The position numbers and the translations under genes were made by a program. This document shows, piece after piece, positions 44,311 through 54,996 of a DNA stretch of 64,000 bases. The notes below the pieces were generated by a model. That model had not been told where the DNA came from, did no database searches, and worked only from the letters and a program-made list of their open reading frames with translations. How positions within the stretch are numbered: position 1 is the stretch's first letter; every line of letters starts with the position of its first letter. Origin of the DNA: Nocardiopsis eucommiae (GTDB lineage Bacteria; Actinomycetota; Actinomycetes; Streptosporangiales; Streptosporangiaceae); contig CP074402.1 of the NCBI GenBank assembly GCA_018388625.1, positions 1,736,001 through 1,800,000 of the forward strand. Direction: 5' to 3'.

Positions 44311-46463
44311 TCAGGGGGCGTCGGCGCGCCCGTACCGGTCCAGGAGCAGCCGGGAGCGGGCCACGACCCCCTCCTGGGGCACCGGCACCGGCGGCGCTCC
44401 CTCGGCCAGGAAGCGCTCCGCGATCCCGGTCAGCTCGCGGTCGAGCTCCGCCGACGCCGCCGACCGGTCCGAGAGGGCGCGGGGCAGCCCCCGTGACCAG
44501 GCCGCCCAACGGGGCCGGTGGTAGCCGCCGACCAGCCCGGACCACAGCCGGGCGGCGTAGTCGTCGAGCACGGTGTCCTCGGTCGTGGTCCACACGGTGA
44601 GGATGCGGCGGGCATTGTCCCGCAGGACCCGCCGCTCGTCGTCGTCCGTGGCCCACGCCTCCGCCCGGGCCTCCCAGGTCGCGTACCGGTACTCGGGACG
44701 GGTGGCCAGCAGCGCGTCGAGGTCGTCGAACACGCGCAGGAACCGCGCGACCCCCTCCTCCGGGACCTCACCGCGCCCCGCCGCCGCCTCCACCAGCTCC
44801 GCGTACCGGTGGTCGCAGACCCTGGACAGGACGGCCATGGCCACGTCGACGAGGTCGCCGCCGAGGGGGCCGTCCGCGAGTGCCGGGTGCCGCTCGGCCG
44901 CGCCCACCAGCGCCTCCCAGGCTCCGACGAGGTCCGCCCAGTCGTACCAGACCAGACCGGCGGCGTCCGTCCGGACGCGGTCGGGGAAAGCGAGGTCCGC
45001 GTAGCCGGGTCGCGCGGTCAGCACCCCGTGGAACTGCTCGGGGAAGATCCGCACGTCGGAAGCGCCGTAGACGGTGGCGTTCAGCCCCCGCCAGGCGGCG
45101 AGCAGGGCCGGGTCGGCGTCCGCGCCGTAGCGCCCCCGGACGAACCCGGGCAGCCAGTCCCGGCGCACGTCCTCCGTCCGGGTCCACGCCTGGTCGGCCA
45201 CGAGGTGGAAGAAGGCGGGGTTGTTCCGGGTGCCCTCCATGGCCAGCCCGAGCCCGACGGGCCGGTTTCCCGTGGCCTTGGCCGCGTTGATCCCGTCCAC
45301 GGCGCCCTGGAGGTCCCCGATCGGGTCGGTGCGGCCGCCGAAGTTGAGCAGCGCGCACCAGATCCAGGCCTTGGAGCCGAACGAGTCCAACCGGGACCAC
45401 TGCGGGTCCTCCTCCGCCCACAGGTCCAGGACCAGCACCCGATCGTCGGGGATCGCGTCCAGGAAGGCGTTCACCCGGGAGTCGGACCAGAAGTCCCGCT
45501 GGTACGAGAACGGCCAGGCCTGGAGGACCCACACCGCGTCCGGGTCGGCCCCGGTCAGGCCGTCCAGGGTGGCCCGGGCCACCGCACCGGGGAAGGCGGG
45601 GTCGGCGTCCACCGGCACCATCTCGATGAAGGGGTCGATCGCGTACAGGTGGTCGGTGCCCAGCAGGCGGGCCTGGACGCCCGCGACCTCCTCCGCCGCG
45701 CGCGCGTACAGGGGGTCGGCGGGGTCCAGGACGTGGGTCCGGAAGCCCTGCCAGTCGCGGGTGCGGGTCCGGCCCGGGGCGAGTTCGGCGGGGACGTGGC
45801 CGGTGAATCCGGGGAGCACCGGGGTCATGCCGAACGAGCGCTGGCGTTCGAGCACCCTCCGGGCCAGGTCCAGGTGGGCGTCGATCCACGAGGAGGGCAT
45901 CGGGTCCGGGAAGCCGTCCAGGTTGCCCATGTACTGCCAGGGCAGGTAGCCGGGACCGCCCAGGAACCGCAGCACGGTGGACTCGTCCAGACCGAGCCCG
46001 GTGAGGGCCTCGCGCAGCACCGCCTCGTGGCCGAGCAGGGTGAGCGGCATGGTGACGCCGTGCAGCGCCATCCAGTCGGTCTCACGCTCCCAGTCGTCCC
46101 AGCCCCAGTAGGCGGACGTGTACCCCTGCGTGCAGAAGTTCAGGTAGTAGAGGTGCTCGGTCTCGGCGGTCCCCCGGGTGGGCGGGGCGTCAGGGAACTC
46201 CGTGACGGGCAGGGGCCGGGGGTGTCCCAGCCGACCGCGACCGCGCAGACGGTCCGCAGGTAGGTGTGCACCCCGACGGCGGCGGCGAGGGCGTCGGTGG
46301 CGGCGACAGTGAGGACGCCCGCCTCGGCGCCGAACTCGAAGGACCTCTCCCGCGCGTCGAGTGACAGGAAGTGGACATCCGGATGGCCTCGGCCGAGAAT
46401 CCTGGTGACCAACCCGGTCACCACTGAATCCCAAATTGGAGGATCTGTTGCTATAGCGGACAT
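44311..46463 (-). CDS. Alpha-N-acetylglucosaminidase, GH89 (NAGLU-like; one frameshift as read)
   Basis: About 717 residues. GH89 enzymes remove terminal alpha-linked GlcNAc. Segments match human NAGLU: YYLNFCTQGYTSAYWGWDDW, the stretch GYLPWQYMGNLDGF, DPFIEMVP (first catalytic Glu), SKAWIWCALLNFGGRTDP and GLAMEGTRNNPAFF (second catalytic Glu). The break near 46223 (VGWDTP-RPLPVTEFP) is fixed by one C. No signal peptide is visible, so it probably works on imported sugar. The ATG at 46463 has no clear ribosome-binding site. It is divergent from a CUT1 sugar transporter operon. Confidence 0.88.
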
Positions 46464-46711
46464 TTAGGTTATCCAAGTTGCGTCGTGAGAATTCAGTTAC
46501 GTACAGTACATAATTGATCTGAGGCCGGACAAGCCTTGGGGTACCAGGCTCCGGTTCCGGCTTCGGGGTGGGGAGCGCGGTGTCGGATCCCGTGCGACCT
46601 GCGAATTCCGCTCCGGAGTTTCCTTCGTTGACCCGCCGTTCCGGGGGTTGGGAAGTCGGTTTCCCCAGGACGCCCGGCACCCCCGACAAAAAGGATCAAC
46701 GGAGAATCAGG

Positions 46712-48042
46712 ATGCCCCCAAGGAAAAGGTTCTGCGCCCCGCCGCGTTCTCGCTGGCGGGCGCGGCGGCCGTGCTCACGCTCACGGCCTGCGCCGCCCTC
46801 TCCGGCGGTTCCGCCCAGGACAACACACCGGACGACGTCTCCACCGACATCAGTGACACGGAGGCCACCCTGACCCTGGCCTTCGCGGACGACCCTCCCA
46901 CCCACGAACTGGTGGAGGGGTTCACGGCCATGTACCCCAACGTGAACATCGAGCTCCAGCAGACCCAGTTCACGGACTACGTGAAGACCATCAGCCTGTC
47001 GATGACCTCGGACGACGCCCCCGACATCGCCCAGTACAACCCCGGCGCGATGCGCTCGCTCATCCCCGGCGGCCACATCCTCAACCTCGACCCCTACGCC
47101 GAGGCCTACGCCTGGGACGAGACCTTTCCGGAGGCGACCCTGGAGCCGCTCCAGTCCAACGAGGAGGCCACCGAGTTCGCCACGGGCAGCCTCTACGCGG
47201 CACCCGGAGCCCTCTCCGTCCTGGGCGTCTTCCACAACACCGAGGTCATGGAGGAGGCCGGGGTCCCCGAACCGCCCGCCACCCTGGAGGACTTCGAGGC
47301 CGCCCTCGAACTCGCCCACCAGGCCGACATCGCCCCCATGAGCGTGGGCGGCCTCGAAGTGGGCGGCTTCCAGATCTGGAACGCCCTGCTCAACGGCCTC
47401 GGAGACCGCGACGACTACAAGGACTGGGTGTACGGAGCGGAGGGCGCCACGATCGAGACCGAGGCGGCGGCCGAGGCCACCGAGACCTTCCACCGCTGGG
47501 TCGAGGCGGGGTACGTCCCCGAGAGCGCCAACGCGACCTCGGACAACGACGCCCGCGCCGAGTTCGTCGACGGCGACAGCATGTTCCTGGTGACCGGGAA
47601 CTGGGCCGCCTTCGAACTGGAGGCGGAGATGGGCGACGACGTGGGCTTCCTGCTCATGCCGGGGACCGCCGTCGACCAGGCCCCGGTCGCCTCCGGCGGC
47701 AGCGTCGCCTACGCCGTCTCCTCCCACACCGAGCACCCGGACGTGGCCGCCGCGTTCCTCAACTACCTCAGCAGCGTGGAGGCGGCCGAGATCCAGCTGG
47801 CCACCGGCTTCATGCCCGTCGACACCCAGGCACCGACCGAGAGCTACGGCCTGCTGAACGAGGTCAACTTCGGCTTCTCGACGGTCGCTGACAACGAGGG
47901 GATCGTCCCGTTCCCCGACCACGCCGCACCCGGCATGATCGACCAGCTCACCCCCGGGATCCAGGGGCTCATCTCGGGGAGCGCCACCCCGGAGGAGTTC
48001 CTCGCCTCCTTGCAGGCCGAATGGGAAAGCCACCATGAGTGA
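46712..48042 (+). CDS. Sugar ABC transporter substrate-binding lipoprotein (CUT1; one frameshift as read)
   Basis: About 443 residues. A short signal peptide ends in a lipobox with Cys (AVLTLTAC, about residue 25), followed by a family 1 sugar-binding fold (TLTLAFADDPPTHELVEGF, MYPNVNIELQQTQFTDYV, GFQIWNALLNGLGD, MFLVTGNWAAFELEAEMGDD). The ATG at 46712 has GGAGA upstream and needs one more C in the C5 run at 46715-46719 to join the body of the gene. It is divergent from the GH89 gene and leads a three-gene operon without its own ATPase, as is usual for CUT1 systems sharing MsiK. Confidence 0.87.
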
Positions 48043-48985
48043 CGGCGCGCCAGCGCACCCGCACACCACGCCCGCCCCCGCGCCGACCCACGGTGCCGGG
48101 GGCGGGCGCCCGCGTCGGTGGCGGCGGGTCCGGACCGGGCTCAAGGGGTGGCTCTACCTGCTGCCCGCCCTGGCCGTCTACGGCGGCTTCGCGATCTACC
48201 CGGCCCTGAGCACCTTCTCCTTCTCCTTCCTGGACTGGGACGGCGTCCAACCGCCGACCTGGGCCGGAGTGGAGAACTACACGCGGGTCGTCACGGACCC
48301 GCTCCTGGCCGGGGCGATCGGCAACGGGCTCGTGCTCATCGTCTTCTTCTCCTTCGTCCCCATCGCGGTGGGTTTGCTCATGACCGGGCTGCTCACCGCC
48401 CGGGGCGGCCGGGGGACCACCTTCTACCGGACGGTCTACTTCCTGCCCCAGGTGCTGCCCCTGGTGGCGGTGGGCACCACCTGGCGCTGGCTCTACAGCG
48501 GCGACGGCGCCGTCAACGAGTTCCTGGGAGCGGTGGGCCTGGACGGGCTGACCCGCTCCTGGCTGGCCGACTACCACTTCGCGCTGATCGCCCTCGGCCT
48601 GATCGGCACGTGGTGCATGAGCGGCCTCTGCATGGTCCTGTTCATGAGCGGTGCCCAGAAGATCGACCCCGCGCTGCACGAGGCCGCCGCCCTCGACGGG
48701 GCCGGACGGATGCGCCGGTTCCGCCACGTCACGCTGCCCGGGCTCCGCAAGGAGATCAGCATCGCGGGCGTCATCACCACCATCGCCGCGCTGGCCAGCT
48801 TCGACCTCGTGTACGTCACCACCAACGGCGGCCCCGCCGGACAGACCAACGTCCCGGCGCTGCTCGTCTACCGGCTCGCCTTCAACGAGGGAGACATCGG
48901 CGCCGCCAGCGCGCTCGCCGTGGTCCTGACCCTGCTGGTCGTCGCCCTGGTCAGCGTCATCCGACTGCTCGCGAGGGAGAAGTGA
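48035..48985 (+). CDS. Sugar ABC transporter permease (MalF/UgpA type)
   Basis: A 316-residue permease with six membrane segments after a Pro/Arg-rich N-terminus. The EAA loop reads HEAAALDGAGRMRRFRHVTLP. It overlaps the binding-protein gene by 8 bases and the second permease by one base (TGATG). It is intact. Confidence 0.9.
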   Translation: MSDGAPAHPHTTPAPAPTHGAGGGRPRRWRRVRTGLKGWLYLLPALAVYGGFAIYPALSTFSFSFLDWDGVQPPTWAGVENYTRVVTDPLLAGAIGNGLVLIVFFSFVPIAVGLLMTGLLTARGGRGTTFYRTVYFLPQVLPLVAVGTTWRWLYSGDGAVNEFLGAVGLDGLTRSWLADYHFALIALGLIGTWCMSGLCMVLFMSGAQKIDPALHEAAALDGAGRMRRFRHVTLPGLRKEISIAGVITTIAALASFDLVYVTTNGGPAGQTNVPALLVYRLAFNEGDIGAASALAVVLTLLVVALVSVIRLLAREK

Positions 48986-49809
48986 TGCGTCAAGACGTCC
49001 CCGTCTCGGTCCTGCGCCACGGCGTGCTGGCGCTGATCGCCGTGCTCGTGCTGTTCCCCTTCCTCGGGATCGTCCTGGCCGCCCTCCACCCCACCGGGAG
49101 CGCGGTCGGCGGCCTGAGTGTGCCGCAGCAGTGGTCGTGGGAGAACTTCCGGCTGGCCTGGGAGGCGGGGCGCTTCGACCAACTGACCAGGTCCGGCTTC
49201 GTCATCGCCGTGTGCGTCGTGCCGCTGACGGTCTGCTTCGCGACCCTGGCCGGGTACGCGCTCTCGATCCTCGGCGTGTGGGGCGGCCGGGTGCTCTCCC
49301 TGGGCTTCGTCCTGGGCCTCACGCTCCCGGTGGAACTGCTGGTCATCGCCCTGTACCTCAACCTGCGGGAGGTGGGGCTGACCAACACCTACACGGGGGT
49401 GGTCCTGGCCGAGGTCGCCCTGTTCCTGCCGTTCGGCGTGTACTGGATGCAGTCCCACTTCGCCGGGGTCCCCAGGGAACTGGTGGAGGCGGCGCGGGTG
49501 GACGGCGCCCGCGACAGCGTCGTGCTCGCCCGGGTGCTGCTCCCGATCTCGTGGCCCGCCGTCACCACGCTGTCGGTGCTGGTGTTCATGTGGTCGTGGA
49601 ACCAGTTCCTGCTCATCCTCGTGATGATGCAGACCCCGGCCCTGCGCACCGCGCCCACGGGCCTGGGACTGTTCGTCGGCCAGTACGGGACCGACATCCC
49701 CCTGCTCTCGGCGGCCAGCCTGATCGTGATCGCTCCCATCGTGGTCGTCTACCTGGCCTTCCAGCGCAGCTTCGTCAACGGCATCACGCGGGGCGCCGTG
49801 AAGGGGTGA
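48985..49809 (+). CDS. Sugar ABC transporter permease (MalG/UgpE type)
   Basis: A 274-residue second permease with six membrane segments; the EAA loop reads VEAARVDGARDSVVLARVLLP. It is intact and ends at a very strong hairpin. With the binding protein it forms an importer for a sugar that is likely the GH89 substrate or a related amino-sugar oligosaccharide (inference from divergence with the GH89 gene). Confidence 0.9.
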   Translation: MRQDVPVSVLRHGVLALIAVLVLFPFLGIVLAALHPTGSAVGGLSVPQQWSWENFRLAWEAGRFDQLTRSGFVIAVCVVPLTVCFATLAGYALSILGVWGGRVLSLGFVLGLTLPVELLVIALYLNLREVGLTNTYTGVVLAEVALFLPFGVYWMQSHFAGVPRELVEAARVDGARDSVVLARVLLPISWPAVTTLSVLVFMWSWNQFLLILVMMQTPALRTAPTGLGLFVGQYGTDIPLLSAASLIVIAPIVVVYLAFQRSFVNGITRGAVKG

Positions 49810-49815
49810 GACAGG

Positions 49816-49856
49816 GTGACGGCGGGGCGGAGGTCCCACCTCCGCCCCGCCGTCAC
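49816..49856. terminator. Strong bidirectional terminator
   Basis: A perfect 19-bp stem (GTGACGGCGGGGCGGAGGT and its complement) with a 3-base loop lies between the convergent permease and ferric-reductase-like genes. Confidence 0.88.
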
Positions 49857-49866
49857 GCCGACTCCG

Positions 49867-50916
49867 CTAGCTGGCTTCCCGGCCCGCGGCCCGGACCGCG
49901 AGGCCGACCGCGCCCATGACGGTCAGCAGGACGGCCAGCCCGCCCCACACCATCGGCTGGGTGACCAGCATGTCCCCGGACGCCTGCCCCGGGGTGCGTC
50001 CGCCGTCGCGGCCGGTCACCGTGACAAGCAGCAGGACGACCACGCCGACGGCGGCCAGGAGGCGGCCGCAGAGCCGGGCCGGACCGGCGAGCGCCGGCCC
50101 CCGGGTGAGGTCGGCGCGGGTGAGACGCTCCTCCGGGCGCAGCGGGGCGAGCAGCCGGGCCAGGAACAGCAGGGCCACGGGGAGCTGGAGCGCCCAGACG
50201 AAGGTGCGGAACGCTCCGTCGAACCACACGTTCGTGCCGTACAGCAGGGTGTGCCACACGCTCAGCACGTAGACGACGATGACGAAGCGGTGCAGGACAC
50301 GCCACAGCCGGGACCCGGTCCAGGCGCGCACGTAGAACGACAGGCTGAGCGGGATCGCCAGGTAGAGGGCGATCAGACCCAGCAGGATGGCGACCTGGCC
50401 GGTCCCCGTGGAGTAACCGCCCGGCACGAACACGTCGACGAACGCCGAGAACAGGAGCGGGAACGCGCCGAGGCCGTCGGCGTTCTCCCGGAGGAGTTCG
50501 AGGAAGAACGCGAGGGCGTGGCCGAACATCAGCCCGATGGTGGTGACGCTGGTGACCCGGTGCCAGCGCTCCAGCCGGGAGAGGTTGACGGGCGACGAGG
50601 GCAGCGGCCTGGTGGCGCGCAGCAGGCCGAGCATCACGGTGATCCACGCCCACAGCAGCGCGGACCAGCCGAAGGCCTGGCAGGCCCAGTACAGCCAGTA
50701 CCGCTGGGCGTCGGCGAGGTGGGGCATCACCTCCAGCGTCCGCGAGGTTCCGCCCTCGACGCGCAGGTACAGGACCACGAACATCACGAAGGTCACGGCG
50801 AGGGCGGCGGTCGCGTCGAAGAGCAGGTGACGCAGGTCGGATCTGAGGGTGCGGCGGTCGAGCCGGGGTCTTCTCCCGGCGCCGGCGGAGCGTTCGGGGG
50901 ACGGGGAGGGGTTCAT
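49867..50916 (-). CDS. Ferric reductase-like heme membrane protein
   Basis: A 349-residue protein with about eight membrane segments. Paired His residues in neighbouring helices (RWHRVTSVTTIGLMFGHALA and VLHRFVIVVYVLSVWHTLLY) match the heme ligands of the ferric reductase/NOX-type transmembrane domain. It lacks the FAD and NAD domains of full reductases, so it needs a partner or serves as a heme-containing membrane component. The basic N-terminus and a further C-terminal segment pair are unassigned. It is monocistronic and ends at the hairpin shared with the sugar transporter. Confidence 0.78.
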   Translation of the reverse strand: MNPSPSPERSAGAGRRPRLDRRTLRSDLRHLLFDATAALAVTFVMFVVLYLRVEGGTSRTLEVMPHLADAQRYWLYWACQAFGWSALLWAWITVMLGLLRATRPLPSSPVNLSRLERWHRVTSVTTIGLMFGHALAFFLELLRENADGLGAFPLLFSAFVDVFVPGGYSTGTGQVAILLGLIALYLAIPLSLSFYVRAWTGSRLWRVLHRFVIVVYVLSVWHTLLYGTNVWFDGAFRTFVWALQLPVALLFLARLLAPLRPEERLTRADLTRGPALAGPARLCGRLLAAVGVVVLLLVTVTGRDGGRTPGQASGDMLVTQPMVWGGLAVLLTVMGAVGLAVRAAGREAS

Positions 50917-51049
50917 GTGGGGTCTCCCAGAGGGGGTGGGGGGACGGGACGACGCCGCGGCGTGCGAGGGGTTTCCCCACGGCGATCACAGTGAACCGGA
51001 GCGGTCCGTCCGCCGTCCATCCCCCTGGGAGCGGTCCGACGCACGGACG

Positions 51050-51085
51050 CCGACGGGCCCCTTCCGTGTGGGAGGGGCCCGTCGG
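51050..51085 (-). terminator. Terminator after the BCCT gene
   Basis: CCGACGGGCCCCTTCC pairs with GGAGGGGCCCGTCGG (one bulge) around a 5-base loop, just past the BCCT stop on the minus strand. Confidence 0.7.
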
Positions 51086-51113
51086 TGCGCGTCGGCGAAT
51101 CCGGTACCGGCGG

Positions 51114-52672
51114 TCAGCCCGCCGGGGACGGCTCCTCCGCCTGGGTGGCCACGTGGTGCCCGGACGAGGAGGTGTCGGGTTCGGTGCGCAGGTCACGCAG
51201 GAAGCTGACCACCACGCCCACGATGACCACGAGGAAGGGCGCCGAGGCCACGATCACCGTCTGCTGGAGGGCGTTGAGGCCCCCGGAGAGCAGCAGGATG
51301 ATCGCCAGGGCACCGGTCACCGCGCCCCACAGCAGCAGGATCGGCGTGCGGGGCCGGATGGACCCGTGGGTGGTGAGCATGCCCAGCACGTACGTGTTGG
51401 CGTCGGCCCCGGAGACGAAGAAGAGCACCGCCAGGATCACCACCAGCGTCGCCGTCACCATGGGCAGCGGGAACTCGGCCAGGGTGACGAAGAAGGCGCT
51501 GTTCAGGTCCGCCGCTGTGGCCCCGGCGATGTCCGTGCCGTGGTTCAGGTCCAGGTCGATGGCCGCGCCGCCGAACACGGAGAACCACGCGAAGAAGGCG
51601 AGGCTGGGCATCCCGAGGACGACCAGGATGAACTGGCGGATCGTGCGGCCGCGCGAGATGCGGGCCAGGAACACACCGACGAAGGCGCCCCAGGACACCC
51701 ACCAGGCCATCATGAAGTAGGTCCACATCTGGAGCCAGTCGGTGTCACCGAAGGCCGGGCCGCGCAGGCTCATCAGCAGGAACTCGCCGCCGTACTGGCC
51801 CAGGGACTCCAGGAAGAGGGAGACGAGGAAGGCCGTCGGGCCCAGGAACAGCACGAAGACGAAGAGCACCGAGGCCACCGACAGGTTGATCTCGCTGGTG
51901 TAGCGGATGCCCCGCTTGACGCCCGAGGCCGCCGAGAGGCTGAAGAGCACCGTGACCACGACCACGATGACGACCTGGGTGGTGGCTCCGGTGGGCGTGC
52001 CCAGGATGCGGTTCAGGCCGTTGTCGATCTGGAGCGCGCCCAGCCCGAGCGAGGTGGTGGTGCCGAACAGGGTCGCGAAGACCGTGAAGACGTCGATGGC
52101 CTTGCCCGCCGGGCCGTCGGCGTGCCGTCCCAGCAGCGGCCGGAACAGCGCGCTGACCAGGCCGGGCCGCTGCTTGCGGTACATCGAGTAGCCCAGGGCC
52201 AGGCCGAAGACCGCGAAGATGGCCCAGGCGTGCAGGCCCCAGTCGTAGAAGGAGTACTGGAGCGCGAGGACGGCGGCCTGGGGGTTCCCGGCTCTGCCAG
52301 GTCGTGCGGGGGAGCCGCGAAGTGCGAGATCGGCTCGGCGATGCCGTAGGAGACCAGGCCGATGCCCATGACCGCGCAGAGGATCATGGCGATCCAGGTG
52401 TGCGTGGCGAACTCGGGGCGGTCCTCGTCGGCGCCCAGCCGGACGCGGCCGTAGCGGCTGAGGGCCAGCCAGACCAGGAGCCCGATCAGGAGGAGGGGGA
52501 GCAGCAGGTACGCCCAGCCGAAGCTGGAGGTGATCCCGTTCAGGGCGGTGTTCATCGTGGACATCTGGTGTTCCGGAGCGACCACGCCCCAGACCACGAA
52601 CAGGGCGGAGATCGCGAGGGAGGCCCAGAAGACCACCCCGACGGTTCTTCGCCCGGCCGGAGCGTCATTCAT
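51114..52672 (-). CDS. BCCT family transporter (betaine/choline/carnitine type; one frameshift as read)
   Basis: About 519 residues with 12 membrane segments. The family signature is clear in WLQMWTYFMMAWWVSWGAFV; GIGLVSYGIAEPISHF and SFYDWGLHAWAIFAVFGLAL are further conserved elements. The break in GGG near 52286 (DLAEPG-NPQAAVLALQ) is fixed by one G. It imports a quaternary ammonium compound for osmoprotection or catabolism. The ATG at 52672 has AAAGG at a slightly long distance. No catabolic partner is adjacent. Confidence 0.87.
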
Positions 52673-53512
52673 GTGTCGACACCTTTCGAGCGATCCGCGC
52701 CGCGGTCACGGGGGACACACGGGGTGGGGCGTCGCACGGCGGTGGGCAGTGGAGTACGACCGTTCTGGGGTCGAGTGGACGTCGCACGGGAGTGGACCGC
52801 CTGTTCGTCGGTGGAAGATCGGAACCCGGAGGACCGTCCCGGAGCGCGCATGGCGACGGGCGCCCTTCGACGCCGAACGGAACAGCGGGACGGTCGGTGT
52901 CGAGGCGAGTGGGACGGAGTCCGGGAGAACGAGAACAGCGTCGCGAAGGGTCCGCGACGCGGGTGCCGGTGGCGGCCACGGCTGGGACGGCCCCTGACCG
53001 AGTCGGCGCCCGGCGAGGTCGACAGCACGGCTGCGCACTGACTCGAAAGGCCTTCGCGCAGCTCCGGACCGGAGTGCGGACCGGCCACCGCTCGTGGTCC
53101 GACCTTCGCGTACCGACCTCGTTGGGCGGTGTGAGAGCGGTCGAGCCCCACGGGGCCGAAGAGCTGGAAAAGGCCTCCGGACGAGCGTACTCGCATGTGG
53201 GAGCGGGGACGCCACCCCCGGTGGCGCGGAGCTCGGGGCCGACACGGGGGTGGGGAGGGAGCGGACGACGGCCCGTCCGGAGTCAGGAGGAGGCGGGGCG
53301 GGTCCTCCGGCGTCGACCACGGCCGACCACGCGGGTGGGGTGTCGGACCTACCGGCGGGGGCCGGGGAGACCGGGCGTCGGTGGGACCGGGGAGGGCGCC
53401 AGGCCCTGCCCCTCGGGCGTTCGGGGAGAAGGGGGTCCGGCGTGGCGCCGCGTGGCGGGGGCGCCACGCCGCGCCCACCGGAGGGTGTGCTCGGGCCCCG
53501 GAGCGGTGCGCG
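52673..53512. other. Long gap without a supported gene
   Basis: About 840 bases between the BCCT start and the terminator of the amidohydrolase gene. Open frames exist on both strands but have the Arg/Pro/Gly composition of noncoding GC-rich DNA and no family features. CGTCGCACGG occurs twice near 52730 and 52785. The part next to 52672 must hold the BCCT promoter. Confidence 0.4.
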
Positions 53513-53559
53513 CCACGGCCCCGGGACGGGTCGGGACCTGACCGTCTCCGGGGCCGTGG
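53513..53559 (-). terminator. Terminator after the amidohydrolase gene
   Basis: CCACGGCCCCGG and CCGGGGCCGTGG form a perfect 12-bp stem with a 23-base loop, 34 bases past the stop. Confidence 0.6.
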
Positions 53560-53593
53560 ACGGGAGTGGAACCGGGGTTCGTACTCCGCTCGG

Positions 53594-54839
53594 CTACGCG
53601 CGGGTGCGTCGTGTCACACCGCCGCGCAGCACCGCGCGCACGCCCCGCTCGGGCTCGGCCAGCAGGGAGAGGTCGGAGAGCGGGTCACCGTCGACGACGA
53701 CCAGGTCGGCGCGGGCCCCCGTGCGCAGGGTGCCGATCTCGCCCTCCAGCCCGAGCAGCGCGGCCGCCTCGCTGGTGGCCGAACGCACCACGTCGGCCGC
53801 GGGCTGGACCTCGCCGCGAATGGCGAACTCGGCGCTCTGGTGCGACTGCATGCCGCCGAGCAGGTCCGTGCCGAACACCAGGCGCACGCCGCCCTCGTGC
53901 GCCATTCGCAGGGCCTCCAGCCCCTTGTGGAGCACCGTGTCCACCTTGGCCTGGCTCTCGGCGGGAAGTCCGTTGCGCGCGCCCTGGCGCGAGAGCTCGC
54001 GGTAGGTGACCAGGGTCGGCACCAGGAACGCCCCGTGCTCCACGAACAGTTCGACGCTGCTCTGGTCGATGAGGTTGCCGTGCTCGATGCAGCGCACACC
54101 CAGGCGCAGGCCGCGGTTGACCGCCCGCGCGGTGTAGGCGTGCCCGGTGACGTACCGGTTGGCGGCCTCGGCCTCCTCGACGACCGCCCGCAGCTCGTCC
54201 TCCGAGGACTGGGTGGAGTCGATCCGGTCGGTGGGGAGGCCACTCCGCCCGAGAGCATCACCTTGACGTGGTGGGCACCGGTGCGGAGCTGTTCGCGCGC
54301 GGCCTTGCGGAACTCGACGGGTCCGTCGCAGACCAGGCCCGCGCCGGGGCAGCACCCGTGCTGGTCCGTGCCGTGTCGCCCGCGCGGCCGGAAGTCGCCG
54401 TGCCCTCCGGTCTGGGAGAGCGCCTTGCCACCGAACACGAGGCGGGGGCCGTCCACGAGCCCGTCGTCCACGGCCTCGGCCAGACCCCAGTCGGCGCCGC
54501 CCACGTCGCGCACCGTGGTGAAGCCGCGGCCGAGCATGTCGGACAGGGACCTGGCGGCGAAGGCCGCGACGTAGGAGGGGAGTGGTCACCGACCGCACCG
54601 AGGTCGGCGCTGAGCGCGGTGACGTGCACGTGGGCGTCGATGAGGCCGGGCATGAGGGTGGCCTCGCCGAGGTCGACCGTCTCCGCGCGGTCGGTGACGG
54701 AGACCGGCACCTCGCCCGTGCCGCGCGCCGCGATGACGCCGTCCTCGACGAGCAGCCAGGACCCGGGGGTCCGGGTGCCGGTCTCGGGGTCGAGCAGGGC
54801 CGTGTTCGTGTAGGCGGTGGGCCGGGGGCCGTCGGTCAC
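53594..54839 (-). CDS. Amidohydrolase family protein (two frameshifts as read)
   Basis: A metal-dependent hydrolase of about 415 residues in the imidazolonepropionase/Xaa-Pro dipeptidase-like group. Features are MPGLIDAHVHV (first metal HxH), GFTTVRDVGGADWG, HHVKVMLSGGV (metal-bridging Lys), VTGHAYTARAVNRGLRLGVR, CIEHGNLID and VRLVFGTDLLGGM (Asp ligand). Breaks near 54581 (DHSP-YVAAFAARSL) and 54245 (GGVASP-TDRIDSTQ) are each fixed by one C. The GTG at 54839 has GGAGG upstream. It is divergent from an RpiR regulator with an operator-like repeat between. Substrate unknown, probably an amide, dipeptide or cyclic ureide. Confidence 0.84.
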
Positions 54840-54896
54840 GGGGAACCTCCAGGGTCGGGTGCGCGGTCCGTCGCGGGGCGATCCGCCGCGACCAGA

Positions 54897-54912
54897 TGCA
54901 ATATACGTTGCA
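54897..54912. promoter_or_regulatory. Candidate RpiR operator, copy 1
   Basis: TGCAA-TATACG-TTGCA, an inverted repeat with 5-bp arms and a 6-bp spacer between the divergent amidohydrolase and RpiR genes. The same layout recurs at 55849-55864. Confidence 0.65.
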
Positions 54913-54996
54913 ACGGGCCTCGGATGTCGAGCGGGGGTGGTATCGCTGGATGGGCGCGACCCGGGTGGTCCGGACCGCTCGAACGGAGGAGGACCG

